NCBI RefSeq assembly: GCF_008365385.1
Contig: NZ_QOVF01000002.1
Coordinates: 866,915 to 930,914, forward strand
DNA length: 64,000 nt
Reading direction: 5' to 3'
DNA from: Halopseudomonas laoshanensis
Lineage (GTDB): Bacteria > Pseudomonadota > Gammaproteobacteria > Pseudomonadales > Pseudomonadaceae
This document shows, one piece after another, positions 59,663 to 64,000 of the stretch (position 1 is the stretch's first letter; each line of letters starts with the position of its first letter). The position numbers were made by a program, and so were the translations under genes. A model generated the notes under the pieces. It was given only the letters and a program-made list of their open reading frames with translations, made no database searches and had not been told where the DNA came from.

Positions 59663-62600
59663 GATTTGCTCTCCCGCACGTGCAGCGTTGAACGTGAACG
59701 GCGCCGCTCAATGCGGGCCGACAAGCCTTGCATAACTACATAAAATACCGGCGTCAGGAACAGTCCGAAGAGCGTCACCCCGAGCATGCCTGCAAAAACC
59801 GCGACCCCCATAGCGTGACGCATTTCCGCCCCAGCGCCGCTGGCCAATATCAACGGTACAACGCCAGCAATAAACGCCAATGAGGTCATCACGATAGGCC
59901 GCAACCGCAATCGACAGGCCTCGACGACCGCATCAAGCGCACTTGATCCTGCAACTTCGAGGCTGCGTGCGAACTCGACGATCAAAATCGCGTTCTTGGC
60001 CGCCAAACCGACGAGTACGAGAAGCCCGATCTGGACAAAGACGTTGTTGTCACCACCTGCCAGCCAGACGCCAGTAATTGCGCTCAGCAGACACATTGGC
60101 ACGATCAGCAGGACCGCCAAGGGCAGCAGCCAGCTGTTGTATTGCGCGGCGAGGATGAGATAGGCAAGTAGTACGCACAACGGGAAAATGTATAGCGCCA
60201 AATCGCCGGCCAGCTTTTGCTGATAGGTGAGGTCAGTCCATTCGAAGCTCATGCCTTCGGGTAAAACCTCCTTGGCCAGTCGTTCCATGACCGCAACCGC
60301 CTGGCCGGAGCTGACGCCTGCCATCGGGCCGCCCGAGATGTCGGCTGTAGGGTAGCCGTTGTAATGCATTACCAGGTCTGGGCCGGCACTTGGCGTCACG
60401 GAGACAAACGAGGACAACGGCACCATATTTCCGGCCGCGTTGCGCACTTGTAAACGGCCAATGGATTCAGCTTGCATGCGGTGGTCTGCATCGGCTTGGG
60501 CCGTCACCTTATAGGTGCGACCGAAGCGGTTAAAGTCGTTGATATAAAGAGAGCCGAGATAGACTTGCAGCGCTTCGAATACATCCGCCAAATGAACCCC
60601 CTGGCTTTTAACCTGGGTGCGATCGATGGTCACGTCGAGCTGCGGTGCATTGATGTCCAGGCTGGTCATAAGCCCGGCCACCTCGCCCGACTCGGTAGCC
60701 TTTGTCATCAGGACCTGGGTCTGCTGCATCAGGGCGGCGAGCCCGGCACCACTGCGATCCTCAACTTGCATCTTGAATCCGCCCGTCGCGCCTAGGCCAG
60801 GAACTGGTGGTGGCGGGAACACGCCGAGGAAGCCGTCGGGGATGCTGGCGAATTGGGCTTGCAGCCGCCCTGCAATTGCGGTGGCGGTTAGATCGGGTGT
60901 CGTGCGATCTTTGAATGGGTCGAGCATGATGAACATGACCGCAGCATTTGGCACGTTGACGAACCCATTGATAGAAAGGCCAGGGAACGCAACGACGCTT
61001 TCGACGCCTGGTTCGGTCAACGCGATATTCGACATCTGTTTGACGACGGCATCGGTGCGATCCAGTGACGAGGCGTTTGGTAGCTGGGCGATTGCGACAA
61101 GATAATATTTGTCTTGCATCGGCACGAAGCCCGGTGGGACGACCTTGAATCCGAAGAAGGTCAGCGCGAGCAGCCCGCCGTAAATCAAAAGTGCGACTCC
61201 GCTTACTCCCACTATTTTGCGCACCGTGCTGCCATATGCATCCGGTGCACGCTGGAATGGTTGGCCAAGCGTCCGAAACAACCGATCAGCGCGGCCACGC
61301 AAACTGCGCGGATCGTGCAAGATTGCCGCCTGGCGCGGACGCAACAATAGCCCAGCGAGCGCTGGGCTGAGCGTGAGCGAGTTGACTGCCGACAAGATGG
61401 TCGAAATCGCGATCGTGAGTGCAAACTGTTGATAGAACTGACCCTGCAGACCGCTTAGAAAGGCGGTCGGAATGAAGACGGCGGCGAGTACCGAGGTCAT
61501 CGCGATGATCGGACCGGTGACTTCGTCCATGGCAAGCCGCGCGGCCTGCATGGGTTCCTCGCCGTTTTCGATGTGACGCTCGACATTCTCGACTACCACG
61601 ATCGCGTCATCGACGACGATCCCGATCGAAAGTACCAGTCCAAACAACGACAAGGTATTGAGTGAGAAGCCCATCAGATGCATCACGGCAAAAGTACCGA
61701 TCAGAGACACCGGCACGGCCATGAGTGGAATCAGCGAAGCCCGCCAGTTGCGCAGGAAAAGCATTACCACGATAACGACGAGAAGGATCGCTTCCAACAA
61801 AGTGGTTGCCACCGACTCTAGCGAGGCGCGTACGAAAACCGTTGGGTCATAGGCGATGCGCGAGCTGAGTCCTTCTGGGAATTTGCCTTCAAGCCGTTGC
61901 ATGGTTGCCCGCACCGCCTCCGAAACGTCGAGTGCGTTGGCGCCCGGACTCTGAATAATCTGCAATGCGACGGCCGGCTCGCCGTCAAGCATGCTTCGCA
62001 ATGCGTAGGCATCGGCCCCCATTTCGACGCGGGCGACATCACGCAAGCGCGTTACTTGGCCGCCGTCGCCTGTGTGAATGATGATGTCGCCGAATTGTAC
62101 CTCGTCAGTCAACCGCCCGAGCGTGTTCACCGCCACCTGGAATGCGGCGTTGGAATCGGGTGTCTGACCAACGGAACCCGCCGCTACCTGCACGTTCTGC
62201 TCGCGCACAGCGGCAATAACCTCGCCAGCGGTCAGCCCTCGTGCGGCGATAAGGTCTGGATCAAGCCAAAGCCGCATGCTGTATTCGCCAGCGCCCCAAA
62301 CCAGGACGTCGCTAACGCCCGGAATGCGGGAAAGATCGTCGCGCACCTGTAGGTAGGCGTAGTTGGAAATATAGAGAGGATCGTATCGTTTATCGGGCGA
62401 CAGCAGATGAACGACCATCAAGATGTCCGGTGAGGTTTTCTGCGTTATAACGCCTTGACGCCGCACCTCTTCAGGCAAACGCGGCAAGGCGCTAGAGACC
62501 CGGTTTTGCACCTGGACCTGAGCCATGTCCGCATCCGTCCCCTGCACGAATGTGACGGTTAGAATCATTCGGCCATCGGTTGCCGATTGCGACGACATGT

Positions 62601-62835
62601 ACTGCATACCCTCGACCCCGGTGATCGCCTGCTCAAGTGGCGCTGCTACCGTTTCAGCAATCACCTTCGGATTGGCGCCGGGGTAGGAGGCTGTCACCTG
62701 CACGGTTGGCGGCGTCACCGCCGGATACTCACTGAGTGGCAATTGAAAGAAGGCAGCTATTCCGGCGATCATCATCAGAACAGAGAGGACGATGGCAACG
62801 ATCGGACGATCGATGCAGAAACGTGGAAACGTCAT
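59659..62835 (-). CDS. HAE-1 RND multidrug efflux pump (MexF-like)
   Basis: 1058 residues. Starts FPRFCIDRPIVAIVLSVLMMIAG; helix-4 proton pair in LVLSIGIVVDDAIVVVEN (Asp-Asp), the drug-type form, unlike CzcA/CusA. Strong family end GAGAEMRHAMGVAVFAGMLGVT. Exports hydrophobic drugs or solvents rather than metals. Middle gene of adaptor-pump-channel. Confidence 0.93.
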   Translation of the reverse strand: MTFPRFCIDRPIVAIVLSVLMMIAGIAAFFQLPLSEYPAVTPPTVQVTASYPGANPKVIAETVAAPLEQAITGVEGMQYMSSQSATDGRMILTVTFVQGTDADMAQVQVQNRVSSALPRLPEEVRRQGVITQKTSPDILMVVHLLSPDKRYDPLYISNYAYLQVRDDLSRIPGVSDVLVWGAGEYSMRLWLDPDLIAARGLTAGEVIAAVREQNVQVAAGSVGQTPDSNAAFQVAVNTLGRLTDEVQFGDIIIHTGDGGQVTRLRDVARVEMGADAYALRSMLDGEPAVALQIIQSPGANALDVSEAVRATMQRLEGKFPEGLSSRIAYDPTVFVRASLESVATTLLEAILLVVIVVMLFLRNWRASLIPLMAVPVSLIGTFAVMHLMGFSLNTLSLFGLVLSIGIVVDDAIVVVENVERHIENGEEPMQAARLAMDEVTGPIIAMTSVLAAVFIPTAFLSGLQGQFYQQFALTIAISTILSAVNSLTLSPALAGLLLRPRQAAILHDPRSLRGRADRLFRTLGQPFQRAPDAYGSTVRKIVGVSGVALLIYGGLLALTFFGFKVVPPGFVPMQDKYYLVAIAQLPNASSLDRTDAVVKQMSNIALTEPGVESVVAFPGLSINGFVNVPNAAVMFIMLDPFKDRTTPDLTATAIAGRLQAQFASIPDGFLGVFPPPPVPGLGATGGFKMQVEDRSGAGLAALMQQTQVLMTKATESGEVAGLMTSLDINAPQLDVTIDRTQVKSQGVHLADVFEALQVYLGSLYINDFNRFGRTYKVTAQADADHRMQAESIGRLQVRNAAGNMVPLSSFVSVTPSAGPDLVMHYNGYPTADISGGPMAGVSSGQAVAVMERLAKEVLPEGMSFEWTDLTYQQKLAGDLALYIFPLCVLLAYLILAAQYNSWLLPLAVLLIVPMCLLSAITGVWLAGGDNNVFVQIGLLVLVGLAAKNAILIVEFARSLEVAGSSALDAVVEACRLRLRPIVMTSLAFIAGVVPLILASGAGAEMRHAMGVAVFAGMLGVTLFGLFLTPVFYVVMQGLSARIERRRSRSTLHVRESKS

Positions 62836-63895
62836 TGCCCGGCCCCCGAAGTTTGCAGCGCCGCAATTGGGCTACCCTCAATCGCTGTTGATTGCGGCGT
62901 CACCTGCATCCCCGGCCCCACCATCCCCTTGACGACGATGCGTTCGCCCGGCTGCAGACCGTGCTCGATTACGCGCAAGCCGTCGACCATCGCGCCAAGT
63001 ACTACGGGTCGGTACTCCGTCTTATTATCACTGCCAACGACAAGAACATAGCGACTGCCCTGATCGGTTCGTATCGATTGATCGGAAACCAGAACCGCGG
63101 CTTGCTGTGTACCGGTCTCGAGTTTGATCTTGGCAAAAAGACCGGGTGTCAATTGTCCGTCCGGGTTGTCGACAACAGCGCGGATACGTATCGTGCCTGT
63201 CCCACGATCAGTGGAGTTGGAAACGAAGTCGATCCGGCCTGGGCGCGAATACGTCTCGTCGGTGAGTAGTGCCACCATGACTTTTTCCGATGCTGTTCTT
63301 TGCGAGTCGCCAATTTCCCGGTTGGCGGCGACAGATCGCAAATACGTGCGTTCGTCGATATCAAAGTTGACATGGAGCGGGTCGATCGAGACGATTGTCG
63401 TCAGTGGTGTCACGCCGCTCGTGACGTAGTTGCCCGCGGTGACGAGCGCTTGACCGACACGCCCACTAATAGGCGCCGTGACATGCGAGAAACTCAGATC
63501 AAGTTGGGCGGCGGCTAACGCTGCCTTTGCGGCGTCGACCTGGGCTTTGCTTACCTCTAACGCGGCTGTTGCGGTATCCAGGCGATCACGAGCGACAACC
63601 TTCTGGGTGAATAGCTGCTCGGCTCGTGCATGGTCCGTCAACGCAAGCTTCAATGCTGCTTCAGCTTCCCGCAACCGCGCTGCGGCGGCGTTCACTGCGG
63701 CTTGAAACACCCGGGGATCAATGCGAAAAAGCGTGGTGCCCTTCTTAACGAAGCGTCCCTCGGGCACGCTAACGTCTTGTAGATAACCAGCGACACGCGG
63801 ACGTAACTCAACCCGCTCAATTGCGGCCAGCGAACCGGTGAACTCAGCAAAGGGCGTCACCGGGCGAACAATCACCTCGGCCACCGGAACGCCAG
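62832..63895 (-). pseudogene. RND periplasmic adaptor (MexE-like), 5' end cut by IS
   Basis: About 354 residues readable: VELRPRVAGYLQDVSVPEGRFVKKG, coiled-coil hairpin, SFSHVTAPISGRVGQALVTAGNY, then the beta-barrel and C-terminal domain ending ALQTSGAGQ. The signal peptide and first residues are missing: upstream of PPGVPVAEV the frame meets TAG at about 63912-63914, within IS sequence. GTG 63884 could still start a leaderless protein that would stay in the cytoplasm. Confidence 0.85.
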
Positions 63896-63902
63896 GTGGC
63901 TG

Positions 63903-64000
63903 TGTAGTGGTCTACTAATCCCGGACACCGAAATGGGTGGTAAATTTACCGCCATAGCTGAGGTGTTCCATGACAAGACAACGTCGTACGTTTTCAACTG
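63903..64000 (+). mobile_element. Left end of an IS3-family element (continues beyond window)
   Basis: Begins TGTAGTGGTCTACTAATCCC; an orfA-like frame starts at ATG 63970 (MTRQRRTFST), the usual start of IS3-type OrfA proteins. Inserted into the adaptor gene. Exact left limit uncertain by several bases. Confidence 0.72.
63970..64000 (+). CDS. IS3-family transposase OrfA, first ten codons
   Basis: MTRQRRTFST matches the N-terminus of common IS3 OrfA proteins (MTKQRRTFSAEFK type). The gene runs out of the window after ten codons. Confidence 0.65.
   Translation, partial: MTRQRRTFST

Overview
This window is a dense metal-resistance island from a gammaproteobacterium, most likely a pseudomonad or a close marine relative such as Halopseudomonas, Stutzerimonas or Marinobacter. 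The clues are an OprD-family porin beside a czc cluster, a CadR/CadA pair, RcnR/RcnA, and Pseudomonas-style CusCBA and CopAB genes. Species and replicon (chromosome, ICE or plasmid) cannot be decided from the sequence. No rRNA, tRNA or CRISPR array was seen.

Layout. 1-570: 3' end of a beta-carbonic anhydrase. 0.6-5.4 kb: a decayed Tn3-family transposon with an RHH/PIN toxin-antitoxin pair between resolvase and transposase; the transposase has an in-frame stop and its end of the element is missing. 5.5-7.7 kb: a HEPN-like gene whose 5' end is replaced by the end of an IS3-family element. 7.9-11.4 kb: a nickel/cobalt unit (membrane-anchor protein, HupE/UreJ, His-rich small protein, RcnR, RcnA, YqaA). 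11.6-13.5 kb: OprD porin and a small secreted protein. 13.8-22.7 kb: czcC-czcB-PII-like-czcA, divergent from czcRS. 22.9-27.9 kb: DsbA/DsbB-like pair, cadR, cadA and an ACR3-like carrier. 28.1-37.4 kb: cusCBAF, a second small secreted protein, and a sensor kinase convergent with a CopR-type regulator. 37.5-43.3 kb: four-helix copper-storage protein, a divergent cis-prenyltransferase and a periplasmic copper operon (small proteins, TolC lipoprotein, multicopper oxidase, cupredoxin, CusF-like). 43.5-44.4 kb: a broken tyrosine recombinase and a histidine-kinase remnant. 44.4-53.8 kb: a second copper operon (cupredoxin, CopA oxidase, CopB, APC permease, small membrane protein, copper ATPase) divergent from its own two-component system. 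54.1-58.2 kb: copZ, cueR, a frameshifted glutaredoxin and a two-HMA CopA ATPase. 58.2-63.9 kb: an RND drug-type efflux operon whose adaptor gene is cut by a second IS3-family element at the right edge.

The genes form layers of metal export. Inner-membrane P-type ATPases (three) and carriers empty the cytoplasm into the periplasm. CzcCBA and CusCBA carry metals out of the cell. Multicopper oxidases, cupredoxins, CusF proteins and the four-helix protein oxidise or buffer periplasmic copper. Regulation is visible in the DNA: a 16-base box of the form TG(A/T)CA-N5-TGTAAT(G/C) occurs at four promoters of the copper/oprD part; MerR-type promoters with long spacers precede cadA, copZ and the second copA; a G-tract operator precedes rcnR; and TTCAGG direct repeats precede the second copper regulator. 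Repeated IS and transposon debris, disabled recombinases and duplicated functions indicate assembly by successive acquisitions.
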